Of a DNA stretch of 64,000 bases, positions 8,464-17,005 are shown in pieces (the first letter of the stretch is position 1; each line of letters starts with the position of its first letter). The stretch is from Corynebacterium sp. UBA2622 (lineage in GTDB: Bacteria > Actinomycetota > Actinomycetes > Mycobacteriales > Mycobacteriaceae), in the NCBI RefSeq assembly GCF_002339505.1, contig NZ_DDJO01000012.1:203188-267187 (forward strand), in the 5' to 3' direction. The notes beneath the pieces are model-generated. The model was not told where the DNA came from. It ran no database searches and was given only the letters and a program-made list of their open reading frames with translations. A program made the translations under genes and the position numbers.

Positions 8464-9045
8464 TTAACAGGGTTGGGAGAAGTCGCCCGCGGTGTTCAGG
8501 GAGCGGGGGTTCGCAACACGCCCTCCGGCAACCCAGGCCGCGCAAAGTGCGCTGACATCGGACCCGAAGTCGCGGTAAACGGGGTAAATGTCCTGTCCAT
8601 CTACGCGCGCGCGCATCGAAGGGCACGCTCCGGGAAGTGCGTACTGCGCCTGCGGGTAGGCCCCCAGTGCGCGGGATAACTCTTGCGGGGTCGCATCCCC
8701 CTGTCCATAAACGGATTCGTAAATGAGGATCCAGCGGCCGTCGCACGCGGGGGCAGATGGAGCACGTCCATTGCTCGCGGTGTAAAAGCGGGGATCAGTG
8801 GGCTGGCTTTTCTCAGCCGGGGAGGGGGAGGAAACCTGTTCTGCTGCCTGGGTGGGAGCGGGCGCTTCCTTCTCCGTCTTGGCCTCCCGGGTCGGACTAA
8901 CGGAAGCCGTAGTACTGGGCTGCTGGAGCGTTTCGATCGGTCGAAACGCGGGCTCTTGGGGGGTGTCGCTACCTGAGCAGGCAGCAATAGAAACTGGAAG
9001 CGACAATGCGAAAATTGCGATCGCCGGTTTAGCATCTCGGAACAC
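8464..9045 (-). CDS. Secreted lipoprotein with 'CDGR...GACPSMRA' domain
   Basis: 193 residues. The signal peptide ends in lipobox SIAAC, followed by about 75 residues of Ser/Thr/Pro/Glu spacer. The C-terminal domain starts at PACDGRWILIYESV and runs through PGACPSMRARVDGQDIYPVY and SALCAAW to the end. I recall this domain from secreted or extracytoplasmic parts of several corynebacterial proteins, including kinase-linked ones, but cannot assign a function. The GTG start has GGGAGA about 9 nt upstream. It is convergent with the pseudokinase gene and shares the hairpin between them. It looks like a third extracytoplasmic member of this block. Confidence 0.65.
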   Translation of the reverse strand: MFRDAKPAIAIFALSLPVSIAACSGSDTPQEPAFRPIETLQQPSTTASVSPTREAKTEKEAPAPTQAAEQVSSPSPAEKSQPTDPRFYTASNGRAPSAPACDGRWILIYESVYGQGDATPQELSRALGAYPQAQYALPGACPSMRARVDGQDIYPVYRDFGSDVSALCAAWVAGGRVANPRSLNTAGDFSQPC

Positions 9046-9252
9046 GGTACGGCTTCTCCCAACATGAACGGAAAATTACCCAGTTGTACGGATACTAGTG
9101 GCAGGGTTCCAGGTTCGCTCCGGTTTCAAAGGAGCTGGGTGACTTGATCCAGCTACTGACGCTGATTCCGGCCGCGCGGCGACCGCTACGAGCCCGGAAT
9201 GGACTCTGCCTCCTCCCAGACGGAGGGGAGATCGGGGGCCCCGAGGATTTTC

Positions 9253-9400
9253 CTCACCCTCAGCGGGTTGTCGGGGTTGTTTTCCTTCGTTCCTCAAGGG
9301 GCCCTGCGCTGGAGCCTCGGGCCGACCATCGGGTGGATGCTGGTGCCCGTGCTGGTGGCGGCGTGGGCGGTGCGGAGGTTACGGGTGCTCCGGAAGGGGC
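9253..9400 (+). pseudogene. Decayed 3' end of a GT87 glycosyltransferase gene
   Basis: The frame here gives TLSGLSGLF, then SLGPTIGWMLVPVLVAAWAVR. It matches the last membrane segment of the GT87 gene at 3374-4600 (TLSGLSGLF, then SLGPTVGWALVPVVVATWAVR). The first 20 bases are identical to 4451-4470; the rest has diverged by substitution and by a changed stretch between the two motifs. Upstream, 9046-9252 shows no GT87 coding sequence I can recognise, so only the tail survives. The end of the convergent gene at 9379-10644 overlaps it. This explains most of the 330-bp space between the lipoprotein and GT87 genes. Confidence 0.75.
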
Positions 9401-10644
9401 CTCCGCTTGCCGACGCCCGAGCGGGCGCCGCCCACCCCCAGCGGGTGCGTCGCGGACGAGCGGCCGGAATCCCCGGTGGAGGGGTGTAGACGGCCCCGGT
9501 GGCCACTGAAGGTGAGATAGGCCGCGTAGCCGATGAGTACGCAGGTCAGCAGGAAGTCATCGTTTCCGATGATGTGCTGCCACGCGGACCAGTGGTCGGT
9601 GGTGCTGTGGTGGGGAGGCACCAACCAGTGGCCCCGGGCGACGAGCACGGCCCAGGTGAGCCCGGCGGCGGCGCGGTGCCCGGTGGCGGCCATGACAGCG
9701 ATCGCGAAGGTGAGCCACACGAAGTGGTGGGACCATGAGATGGGGGAGCACAGCAGGGCGGCGCTGGAGGCGAGCAGGACGAGCCCGACGTCGCTGCCGC
9801 ACCGCCGGGCGGCCGCCTCCATGATCACCCACAGGACCGCCACCACCACGATGGCACCGATGGCCCACAGTGTTCCGGCCCCGCCCGGCTCCAGTCGCGT
9901 GAGTACGCCGCGCAGGGATTGGTTGGCTGCGTAGCTGGCGTTCCCGATCCTGTCGGAGTGGCGGAGGGTCTCCGTCCAGTATTCGCGGGAGTTGCCCGGC
10001 GTAACGGCGAACCCGAGGAGCCCGCAGGTAATGAACGACGCCACGATGGTGGCGAACATCCTCCACTCGCGGCGGACGAAGGGGACCGCGAGGAACACGG
10101 CGGGGGTGAGTTTGACCGCCATCGCGATACCGGTGAGACAGCCGCGCCACCGGGACCCCCGGGGAACGGCAAAGAAATCGACGAGCACCAGGGCGGCGAG
10201 GATCAGGTTGACCTGGCCGAAAAAGAGGGTTTCCGTCACGGGCTCGGTTAGGGCGCCGGCGAGGGTCGCCCACAGGCTCCACGTCAGGTAATCCCGGTGC
10301 GGAATGAGCTCGCGCAGGAGGAGGAACATGCCGAGCCACAACGCGAGCAACGACACCAGCGTGACCGCGGCACCAGCTCCCCAGAGCGGCAGCGGGGCCA
10401 GTACCGTGCTCAGCAGGGCGGAGAACGGCGGGTAGGTGAACGGCAACGCGAAGTTGATTGAAAGGGGGAAGTAGGACGAGTAGAGGTCGGCCCCGTCGAG
10501 GAGGGCCCTGCCCCCGACCCGGTAGACATCGACATCGATGTGGTACCTGGGGTGGAACGCACGCCCGGTACCGGACGGTTGGACAAACCAGCGTCCTACC
10601 GCGAGCGCCAGAAGCACCAGGGGGGCTATCCGTCGGTAATTCAC
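9379..10644 (-). CDS. GT87-family mannosyltransferase-like membrane protein
   Basis: A 421-residue polytopic membrane protein of the DUF2029/GT87 family. The N-terminal outer loop has the conserved acidic pair in HIDVDVYRVGGRALLDG, followed by FTYPPFSALLSTVLAPLPL, close to the alpha-mannosyltransferases that elongate PIMs or lipomannan with polyprenyl-phosphomannose. The MAVKLTPAVFL loop and SPISWSHHFVW segment are also typical. The last 40 residues are polar, poorly conserved in appearance, and antisense to the decayed GT87 tail. The GTG start has GGAGG 6 nt upstream. It is divergent from clpC with about 250 bp between them. The acceptor is unknown. Confidence 0.75.
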   Translation of the reverse strand: MNYRRIAPLVLLALAVGRWFVQPSGTGRAFHPRYHIDVDVYRVGGRALLDGADLYSSYFPLSINFALPFTYPPFSALLSTVLAPLPLWGAGAAVTLVSLLALWLGMFLLLRELIPHRDYLTWSLWATLAGALTEPVTETLFFGQVNLILAALVLVDFFAVPRGSRWRGCLTGIAMAVKLTPAVFLAVPFVRREWRMFATIVASFITCGLLGFAVTPGNSREYWTETLRHSDRIGNASYAANQSLRGVLTRLEPGGAGTLWAIGAIVVVAVLWVIMEAAARRCGSDVGLVLLASSAALLCSPISWSHHFVWLTFAIAVMAATGHRAAAGLTWAVLVARGHWLVPPHHSTTDHWSAWQHIIGNDDFLLTCVLIGYAAYLTFSGHRGRLHPSTGDSGRSSATHPLGVGGARSGVGKRRPLPEHP

Positions 10645-10745
10645 ATTGCGCCTCCACGCCCGTCCAGTTCCGGTGTACCCGTGAAAACTTACTGGCGGTC
10701 AGCCGCCCGCCCCGGTTTGCCCCGTGCTTTTCGGGCGCCCGATGC

Positions 10746-10763
10746 TGTTCGCTAACGGTGAAC
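10746..10763. promoter_or_regulatory. ClgR-like operator upstream of clpC
   Basis: TGTTCGCTAACGGTGAAC fits the actinobacterial ClgR consensus (WNNWCGCYNANRGCGWWS, from memory) with one mismatch, GTG for GCG. It lies about 130 bp before clpC, a known ClgR target in corynebacteria and streptomycetes. A further GCGAAC half-site follows at about 10864-10869. Confidence 0.55.
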
Positions 10764-10894
10764 ACGGCCAGTGAGCTGGGGAATCACTGGGTACGTGCGG
10801 GCGCGAATACGGAACCCGGGAAGGGATGTCATACCCGCGCGTTATGGTGGGTGACAACTTTTAGCGAACCTAACTTTGAGAGAAGGGTAGCCAC

Positions 10895-13702
10895 ATGTTC
10901 GAGCGGTTTACCGACAGAGCCCGCCGCGTCATCGTCCTGGCACAGGAAGAGGCCCGCGCGCTCAACCACAATTACATGGGCACCGAGCACATCCTGCTCG
11001 GCCTGATTAAGGAAGGCGAGGGCGTCGCCGCCAAGGCTCTCGAATCCATGGGCATCAACCTGGAGGATGTGCGCCGCGAGGTCGAGGAAATCATCGGCCA
11101 CGGCAGCCAGCCCGTCACCGGGCACATCCCCTTCACCCCCCGCGCCAAGAAGGTGCTCGAGCTGTCTCTCCGCGAGGGCCTGCAGATGGGCCACAAGTAC
11201 ATCGGCACGGAGTTCCTTCTGCTCGGCCTGATTCGCGAGGGCGAGGGCGTCGCGGCTCAGGTGTTGATCAAGCTCGGCGCCGACCTGCCGCGGGTGCGCC
11301 AGCAGGTTATCCAGCTGCTCTCCGGTTACGAGGGCGGGGAGGGCCAGAACCCGGAGGCGCCCCAGCAGGGTGGTTTCGCGGGCGCGGGTTCCGGTGCGGG
11401 ATCCATGGGCGGGCCCGGCCCGCGCGGCGGCGGTCAGCAGGGGGAGCGCTCCAACTCGCTCGTCCTCGACCAGTTCGGCCGTAACCTCACCGCGGCCGCC
11501 CGTGAGGGCAAGCTTGACCCGGTGGTGGGCCGCGACAAGGAGATCGAGCGCATCATGCAGGTGCTCTCGCGCCGCACCAAGAACAACCCGGTGCTCATCG
11601 GTGAGCCGGGTGTGGGCAAGACCGCCGTTGTGGAGGGTCTGGCCTTGGACATCGCGAACGGCAAGGTCCCGGAGACCCTGAAGGACAAGCAGGTCTACTC
11701 CCTGGATCTCGGCTCCCTGGTTGCCGGCTCCCGCTACCGCGGTGACTTCGAGGAGCGCCTGAAGAAGGTGCTGAAGGAGATCAACCAGCGCGGCGACATC
11801 ATCCTGTTCATCGACGAGATCCACACCCTCGTGGGTGCCGGCGCGGCCGAAGGTGCGATTGACGCGGCTTCACTGCTAAAGCCCAAGCTGGCACGTGGTG
11901 AGCTGCAGACGATCGGCGCCACGACGCTGGATGAATACCGCAAGCACATCGAGAAGGATGCCGCCCTCGAGCGCCGCTTCCAGCCGGTGCAGGTTGACGA
12001 GCCCTCGGTGGAGGACACGATCTCCATCCTCAAGGGTCTGCGCGACCGCTACGAGGCGCACCACCGCGTTTCCTACACCGACGACGCTCTCGCCGCCGCC
12101 GCGAACCTCTCGGACCGCTACATCAACGACCGGTTCCTGCCCGACAAGGCCGTCGACCTCCTCGACGAGGCCGGTGCCCGCATGCGCATCAAGCGCATGA
12201 CCGCCCCCGAGGGGCTGCGCGAGATTGACGAGCGCATTGCGGAGGTCCGCAAGGAGAAGGAAGCGGCCATCGACGCCCAGGACTTCGAGAAGGCCGCGGG
12301 TCTGCGCGACACCGAGCGCAAGCTCGGCGAGGAGCGCTCTGAGAAGGAGAAGCAGTGGCGTGACGGCGACCTCGAGGAGATTGCCGAGGTCGGGGACGAG
12401 CAGATCGCGGATGTGCTGGCCAACTGGACCGGCATCCCCGTGTTCAAACTCACCGAGTCCGAGTCCACGCGTCTTCTCAGCATGGAACAGGAGCTGCACA
12501 AACGCATCATCGGCCAGGACGAGGCCGTGCGCGCCGTGTCCCGATCCATCCGCCGCACCCGCGCCGGCCTGAAGGACCCGAAGCGTCCCTCCGGCTCCTT
12601 CATCTTCGCCGGCCCGTCCGGTGTGGGTAAGACGGAGCTGTCCAAGGCTCTCGCCGAGTTCCTCTTCGGCGACGAGGATTCCCTCATCCAGATCGACATG
12701 GGTGAGTTCCACGACCGCTTCACCGCCTCCCGACTCTTCGGTGCCCCTCCCGGATACGTCGGTTACGAGGAGGGCGGCCAGCTCACCGAAAAGGTGCGCC
12801 GCAAGCCGTTCTCGGTCGTGCTTTTCGACGAGATCGAGAAGGCGCACAAGGAGATCTACAACACGCTCCTCCAGGTGCTGGAGGAGGGCCACGTCACCGA
12901 CGGTCAGGGTCGCGTCGTCGACTTCAAGAACACCGTTCTGATCTTCACCTCGAACCTGGGCACCAGCGACATCTCCAAGGCGGTGGGTCTCGGTTTCTCC
13001 GGGAACACCGCAACGGATGCCGACGCGCAGTACGACAGGATGAAGAACAAGGTCAACGACGAGCTGAAGAAGCACTTCCGCCCCGAGTTCCTCAACCGCA
13101 TCGACGAGATCGTCGTCTTCCGCCAGCTCACGCAGGAGGAGATCGTCCAGATGGTCGAGCTGCTCATCGGCCGGGTGGACAAGAACCTGGCGGCCCAGGA
13201 CATGGGCATCGAGCTCACCGAGAAGGCGACCAACCTGCTCGCCCTGCGCGGCTTCGACCCCGTGCTCGGTGCCCGCCCGCTGCGCCGCACCATCCAGCGC
13301 GAGATCGAGGACGTTCTCTCCGAGAAGATCCTCTACGGCGAGATCGGTGCAGGCGAGATCGTCACCGTGGACGTAGAGAACTGGGACGGCGACGTGGAGG
13401 CCGCCCGCGCCGCACGCGGCAAGGCCGCCGAGGACGCGAAATTCACCTTCACCCCGAAGCCCAAGCCGCTTCCGCCGGAGACCTTCGACGTGGAGGAGGA
13501 AGAGGAGGTCCGCGACATCGAGCCGTCCCGCGAGGGAACCGCGCCCGAGGGTTCCTCCGACTACCCCGATGCCCCGGAGGACTCCCTCGAGGGGGACCAG
13601 GTGGGCCCCGAGGATGAGCCCGCGGGCGGCGCCGTCACCGAGCGCAAGCCCGGCGACGGTGACGAGGGCACCGGAACCGCCGGGGCAGGCCAGCCCCTCT
13701 AG
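10895..13702 (+). CDS. clpC: ATP-dependent Clp protease ATPase subunit ClpC
   Basis: A 935-residue Hsp100 unfoldase that feeds substrates to ClpP1P2. The Clp-N double repeat is at about 1-145 and a Gly-rich linker follows. NBD1 has Walker A GEPGVGKT at 236-243. The UVR/middle segment lies around 425-460. NBD2 has Walker A GPSGVGKT at 573-580, and the ClpB-D2 domain follows. The last 90 or so residues are a Pro/Glu/Asp-rich acidic tail, longer and more acidic than the mycobacterial one. The ATG has GAGAAGGG about 8 nt upstream. The ClgR-like box indicates proteolytic-stress control. A strong hairpin ends the unit. Confidence 0.97.
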   Translation: MFERFTDRARRVIVLAQEEARALNHNYMGTEHILLGLIKEGEGVAAKALESMGINLEDVRREVEEIIGHGSQPVTGHIPFTPRAKKVLELSLREGLQMGHKYIGTEFLLLGLIREGEGVAAQVLIKLGADLPRVRQQVIQLLSGYEGGEGQNPEAPQQGGFAGAGSGAGSMGGPGPRGGGQQGERSNSLVLDQFGRNLTAAAREGKLDPVVGRDKEIERIMQVLSRRTKNNPVLIGEPGVGKTAVVEGLALDIANGKVPETLKDKQVYSLDLGSLVAGSRYRGDFEERLKKVLKEINQRGDIILFIDEIHTLVGAGAAEGAIDAASLLKPKLARGELQTIGATTLDEYRKHIEKDAALERRFQPVQVDEPSVEDTISILKGLRDRYEAHHRVSYTDDALAAAANLSDRYINDRFLPDKAVDLLDEAGARMRIKRMTAPEGLREIDERIAEVRKEKEAAIDAQDFEKAAGLRDTERKLGEERSEKEKQWRDGDLEEIAEVGDEQIADVLANWTGIPVFKLTESESTRLLSMEQELHKRIIGQDEAVRAVSRSIRRTRAGLKDPKRPSGSFIFAGPSGVGKTELSKALAEFLFGDEDSLIQIDMGEFHDRFTASRLFGAPPGYVGYEEGGQLTEKVRRKPFSVVLFDEIEKAHKEIYNTLLQVLEEGHVTDGQGRVVDFKNTVLIFTSNLGTSDISKAVGLGFSGNTATDADAQYDRMKNKVNDELKKHFRPEFLNRIDEIVVFRQLTQEEIVQMVELLIGRVDKNLAAQDMGIELTEKATNLLALRGFDPVLGARPLRRTIQREIEDVLSEKILYGEIGAGEIVTVDVENWDGDVEAARAARGKAAEDAKFTFTPKPKPLPPETFDVEEEEEVRDIEPSREGTAPEGSSDYPDAPEDSLEGDQVGPEDEPAGGAVTERKPGDGDEGTGTAGAGQPL

Positions 13703-13755
13703 GGCGGGCCCCGATGCCCGCCCACCCGGGCAGGGCACGCGCCCGCACTGAATGA

Positions 13756-13787
13756 AAGAGAGCCCAGCCGCGAGGCTGGGCTCTCTT
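13756..13787. terminator. Strong bidirectional terminator clpC / lipase
   Basis: A perfect 14-bp stem, AAGAGAGCCCAGCC (13756-13769) with GGCTGGGCTCTCTT (13774-13787), has a GCGA tetraloop. It lies between the convergent clpC and lipase genes and probably serves both. Confidence 0.85.
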
Positions 13788-13799
13788 CACGTTCCCGGC

Positions 13800-15137
13800 C
13801 TAAAACGTCCCGCAGTTGGACCCGGCCGGGACACCGGTGAATCGGTCCATCACCCACTGCATCGACGGCACAGCCTGGGTGAAGATTCCCGTGGCATGGT
13901 TCACCCCGATCTTGATGCCGGGGGTGATGGACGGGATGTGCTCGTTGAGCAGGGATGCCGGCGCGCCTGCGGCGCAGTAGTCGCGCGCAAGTTGGATGGC
14001 CTGCGGGGTGGGTACCAGCTCATCGTTGCCGCCCGTGGATACGAGAACTGGGCTCGTGGGCACCCGTCGGCCGAGCTTCTGTGAATCGAAGATCTTCTGG
14101 ATCACCGGTTCGCGCGCCACGATGTCGCCGACCGATTCACCGTTGGCGGTCAGGGTCCGGCTGTCGGTCAGGCCCCACCTCAGGGCGTCGTCGGGGATGC
14201 AGGAGTTCGCGGTCTGGGCAACGAAGGCGCGGCCCCGGTCGTTGAGCTGGGGTTCGACGATCTCGCGCAGCTCCGGGTAACGGTCGTACCAGCCGTTGAG
14301 TGCGTAACCTAGTACCGCGGTGATTCCGGACGCGTCCACGCCCTGCATGGTGGCCAGCAGGTCCGCCGGGGGAGCGCCGGCGAAGGTGCCCCGCAGGTTG
14401 ATGTCCGCGCCGTAGGACGGCTGGAGCTCCGCCGCCGCGGCCGCCGCGCCGCCGCCCTGGGAGTAACCGTAGAACGCGACCGGGTCGCCCGCCGGAACGA
14501 CGGCGCGGGCGGCGTCGATGAGCGCGTGGCCCTCCTCGTCGTTCAGGACGTAGGTGTGCGCGCCGGGCGTGCCGAGGCCGATGTAGTCGGCCACCACCAC
14601 GCGCATCCCGAGCAGGGACGCGGCTTCGTAGCTGGCGAGCTCGTAGTTCACGCCGAGCGCGGGTACGAGGGTGTCGATCTGCGCCGTCATCCACGGTCCG
14701 CGGGAGGGGGCGCACGCGTCACCCGCGCCGCGGGTGCCGGGAGCGAAGACAACCGTCGGCACCGGCCCCGGCCCGCGCCACGGGTTGGCCGGCTCGATGA
14801 CGAAACCGGAGGTGGCCACCGGGTCGCCGTGGACCGTGGTGGAGGTGTAGAGAATTTTCTCGGCGTAACCGGGGAAATCCGGGCCGAGGATGTTCAGCAG
14901 GTGGGGAGCGGGTTGCGTCCGCAGGAGGCTTCCCGGGGCCCCGAGCTCGGCGACGGGGTCATCGTAGAAGGGGTCATAGCCCGCGATGGGGCTGTCGGTG
15001 GGGGTGGTGGCGGCGTGGGTGAGGCCGTCGGAAAGCTGCTGCGGGGTCGTCGAACTCTGTGCGGAGGCTGGCGCTGCGGCGCACACGGCGAGGGCCGCGG
15101 CCGCAATCATCGAGGTCAGGCGGGAAAATGCTGGCAT
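13800..15137 (-). CDS. Secreted lipase/esterase, LIP family alpha/beta hydrolase
   Basis: 445 residues with a Sec signal peptide ending near APASAQ, so exported. The nucleophile elbow is GYSQGG (in VAFYGYSQGGGAAAAA), with the catalytic Asp likely in STGGNDELVP and the His in GVNHATG. This pattern is that of the secretory lipase family (PF03583), common in mycolic-acid bacteria, which cleaves acylglycerols or other envelope or host lipids. Cysteines in ACAPS and YCAAG and the C-terminal NCGTF probably form disulfides. A TAGTAT hexamer lies 7 nt before the ATG. It is divergent from the ZIP transporter gene with only about 50 bp between. The substrate cannot be told from sequence. Confidence 0.85.
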   Translation of the reverse strand: MPAFSRLTSMIAAAALAVCAAAPASAQSSTTPQQLSDGLTHAATTPTDSPIAGYDPFYDDPVAELGAPGSLLRTQPAPHLLNILGPDFPGYAEKILYTSTTVHGDPVATSGFVIEPANPWRGPGPVPTVVFAPGTRGAGDACAPSRGPWMTAQIDTLVPALGVNYELASYEAASLLGMRVVVADYIGLGTPGAHTYVLNDEEGHALIDAARAVVPAGDPVAFYGYSQGGGAAAAAAELQPSYGADINLRGTFAGAPPADLLATMQGVDASGITAVLGYALNGWYDRYPELREIVEPQLNDRGRAFVAQTANSCIPDDALRWGLTDSRTLTANGESVGDIVAREPVIQKIFDSQKLGRRVPTSPVLVSTGGNDELVPTPQAIQLARDYCAAGAPASLLNEHIPSITPGIKIGVNHATGIFTQAVPSMQWVMDRFTGVPAGSNCGTF

Positions 15138-15144
15138 GCAAGGG

Positions 15145-15150
15145 ATACTA
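15145..15150 (-). promoter_or_regulatory. -10 element of the lipase gene
   Basis: On the minus strand TAGTAT is followed by 7 nt and then the ATG at 15137. No Shine-Dalgarno is present, so a leaderless message is expected. Confidence 0.5.
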
Positions 15151-15190
15151 CTAAGATTAGCCCGTCCAAATACTTAGTTTGAGGAGCAGA

Positions 15191-15940
15191 ATGCACCACG
15201 ACCCCGCTGCGATCGCCACGGCCTTCGTGGTCACCCTCCTGGCTGGCCTGTCGATGGGTCTCGGAGGGCTGCTTGTGGCGCTCAAACGCGAGCCGAGCAG
15301 GCGGTTCTTCGCCGCCGCGCTGGGTTTCGCGGCCGGGGTGATGCTCTACATCTCGCTGGGAGACCTCCTCGCGCACGGTTCGGAGGAGGCGTCCCCGGCC
15401 TCCGCGGTCGCCGCGTTCTTCGTGGGGCTCGCGGTCATCGCGCTTGTCGACGCCCTCGTGCCCCACGGCCGCCTCTCCTCGGGCGCGGGCGCGATGACGG
15501 CCCTGGCCTTTGCCCTGCACAACGTGCCCGAGGGGCTGGCCACGTTCCTCGCCACGCTGGAGGACCCCCACGTCGGCGTGCCCATCGCCATTGCGGTGGC
15601 CCTGCACAACGTGCCCGCGGGCATCGCCGTCGCGGCCCCGATCCGGCACGCAACGGGGCGGAAGTGGCGCGCCGCCGGGTGGGCGACCGCCGTGGGTCTG
15701 GTTGGGCCGGCTGCCGCCGCGCTGGGTTACCTGCTCCTGGTGCAGTTCGTCTCCGGCACGGGCGCGGGCGTGAACTCCGGGCTCGTCCTCGCCGGTGTCG
15801 GCGGCGCCATGGTCTACATCGCGGTGTCCAAGCTCCTGCCGGAGGCCTACGACACCGACCACCGCGAGCTCGCCGGGTGGGGAGCCTTCGCCGGCATGGC
15901 CGTCATTGCCGTGGGTGTCCTGCTGCTCCACGAGCACTAG
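15191..15940 (+). CDS. ZIP-family metal transporter (ZupT-like)
   Basis: About 249 residues with eight hydrophobic segments. Two metal-binding helices carry HNVPEG and HNVPAG, the ZIP signature of TM4 and TM5, indicating uptake of zinc or another divalent metal. The ATG at 15191 is chosen because GAGGAG (15181-15186) precedes it by 4 nt; an in-frame TTG upstream lacks a site. The variable His-rich loop of many ZIPs is reduced here. No Zur-like box is visible in the short intergenic region, so the metal may not be zinc. Confidence 0.85.
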   Translation: MHHDPAAIATAFVVTLLAGLSMGLGGLLVALKREPSRRFFAAALGFAAGVMLYISLGDLLAHGSEEASPASAVAAFFVGLAVIALVDALVPHGRLSSGAGAMTALAFALHNVPEGLATFLATLEDPHVGVPIAIAVALHNVPAGIAVAAPIRHATGRKWRAAGWATAVGLVGPAAAALGYLLLVQFVSGTGAGVNSGLVLAGVGGAMVYIAVSKLLPEAYDTDHRELAGWGAFAGMAVIAVGVLLLHEH

Positions 15941-15956
15941 GCGGGCCCCGGCGCGC

Positions 15957-15962
15957 TAGACT
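15957..15962 (+). promoter_or_regulatory. -10 element of the DUF4236 gene
   Basis: TAGACT ends 8 nt before ATG 15971. It supports expression of this short gene independently of the ZIP transporter. Confidence 0.5.
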
Positions 15963-15970
15963 TTCCTCCC

Positions 15971-16141
15971 ATGGGAATCCTCTACCGCGACAAGAAGAAG
16001 CTGGGCAAGAACTCCTGGCTCAACATTTCCAAGTCCGGCGCGTCCGTGTCCACGAAGATCGGGCCGGTCACGCTGAACTCGCGCGGTGGTGTGTGGGTCA
16101 ACCTCCCGGGCGGTGCCGCCTACCGCGGCAAGTGGAAGTAA
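15971..16141 (+). CDS. Small DUF4236-type protein (56 aa)
   Basis: A short gene giving 56 residues: MGILYRDKKKLGKNSWLNIS, then SGASVSTKIGPVTLNSRGG and VNLPGGAAYRGKWK. Alternating Gly, Ser and Asn with a basic N-terminus and a closing 'PGG..YRGK' matches the DUF4236 pattern found at the start of many bacterial proteins and as stand-alone small proteins in corynebacteria. The function is unknown. A TAGACT -10 lies 8 nt before the ATG. Its last 22 bp overlap the 3' end of the convergent mutY gene. Confidence 0.65.
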   Translation: MGILYRDKKKLGKNSWLNISKSGASVSTKIGPVTLNSRGGVWVNLPGGAAYRGKWK

Positions 16142-16965
16142 CCGGCGCTGTCCTGCGCGGCGAGCCCGTCGTCGAGAAGCGAGTAGAGCGCGCGGGAGAG
16201 CTGGGCCCGGTCGGCCCACACCGCGTCGACAGTTGAGCGCGGCACCGGTGCCTCCGCTTCGCGCAGCACCTTCATGATCCGCCCGCGCACCTGGCGGTCC
16301 GTCCCCGCGAACTTCTGCACCTTTTTCCGGCGCAGTTCGTCCTCGCCCGGTGCCGGCATGCCCGCGGCAACCCAGGCGCAGTCGGCCCTGAGCGGGCATT
16401 CCCCGCAGCGTGGGCTGACCGCGGTGCAGACGAGGGCGCCGAGCTCCATCAGGCCGGCGGAGAAGACGGGCCCGTCGGAGCGGGGGAGCAGAGCCGCCAC
16501 GTCCGCGAGTTCGCTCCTGCGGGGCGCGGCCAGGAAATGCCCCTCGACGGCCCGGGTGTAGACGCGCCGCACGTTCGTGTCCACCACCGCGACGTTCGCA
16601 CTGTACGCGAAGCACGCCACCGCCCGCGCGGTGTAGTCGCCGATGCCCGGCAGGGCGAGGAGATCGTCGACATCCGACGGCACGGCCCCGCCATGCTTCC
16701 CGACGATCACCCGGGCGCACTCCAGCAGCCTCAACGCCCTGCGCGGGTACCCGAGCGTGCCCCACGCGCGCAGCACCTCCTCCGGTGAGGCCGCGGCGAA
16801 GGCTGCCGGGGTGGGCCAGCGCGCGATCCACTCCTCCCACACCGGAGCCACGCGCGCGACGGGAGTCTGGTGGCTCATCACCTCCGACAGCAGAATGCCC
16901 CACGGGGTCGTGCCGGGCGCGCGCCAGGGGAGATCGCGGGCGTTGCGCCGGAAATACTCGGTCAC
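16120..16965 (-). CDS. mutY: A/G-specific adenine glycosylase
   Basis: Removes adenine mispaired with 8-oxoguanine. From the GTG at 16965 it has 281 residues: NARDLPWRAPGT at the start, the helix-hairpin-helix in LLALPGIGDYTARAVACFAY with the following VVDTNVRRV containing the catalytic Asp, and the 4Fe-4S ligands in CTAVSPRCGECPLRADC. The C-terminal NUDIX-like 8-oxoG domain of E. coli MutY is short or missing, as in other corynebacteria. An ATG at 17007 would add 14 residues, but they fall in AT-rich promoter-like DNA and the ATG shares bases with the carbonic anhydrase ATG. GTG 16965 has AGGA 4 nt upstream and starts at the usual place. Confidence 0.9.
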   Translation of the reverse strand: MTEYFRRNARDLPWRAPGTTPWGILLSEVMSHQTPVARVAPVWEEWIARWPTPAAFAAASPEEVLRAWGTLGYPRRALRLLECARVIVGKHGGAVPSDVDDLLALPGIGDYTARAVACFAYSANVAVVDTNVRRVYTRAVEGHFLAAPRRSELADVAALLPRSDGPVFSAGLMELGALVCTAVSPRCGECPLRADCAWVAAGMPAPGEDELRRKKVQKFAGTDRQVRGRIMKVLREAEAPVPRSTVDAVWADRAQLSRALYSLLDDGLAAQDSAGYFHLPR

Positions 16966-17005
16966 CTTGTCCTGTTGAATCACAATAAATGCCAGAATAG
17001 TTGCC

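Noticed and set aside
4601..9400. Prophage, integrative element or insertion sequence
   Set aside because: No integrase, transposase, att site in a tRNA or terminal inverted repeats were found. The products look like ordinary corynebacterial envelope proteins.
9199..9489. Open frame of 96 codons that could be called a small membrane protein
   Set aside because: Only its first half is meaningful and it is the tail of a GT87 gene; the rest is antisense to the convergent GT87 gene. It was called a pseudogene instead.
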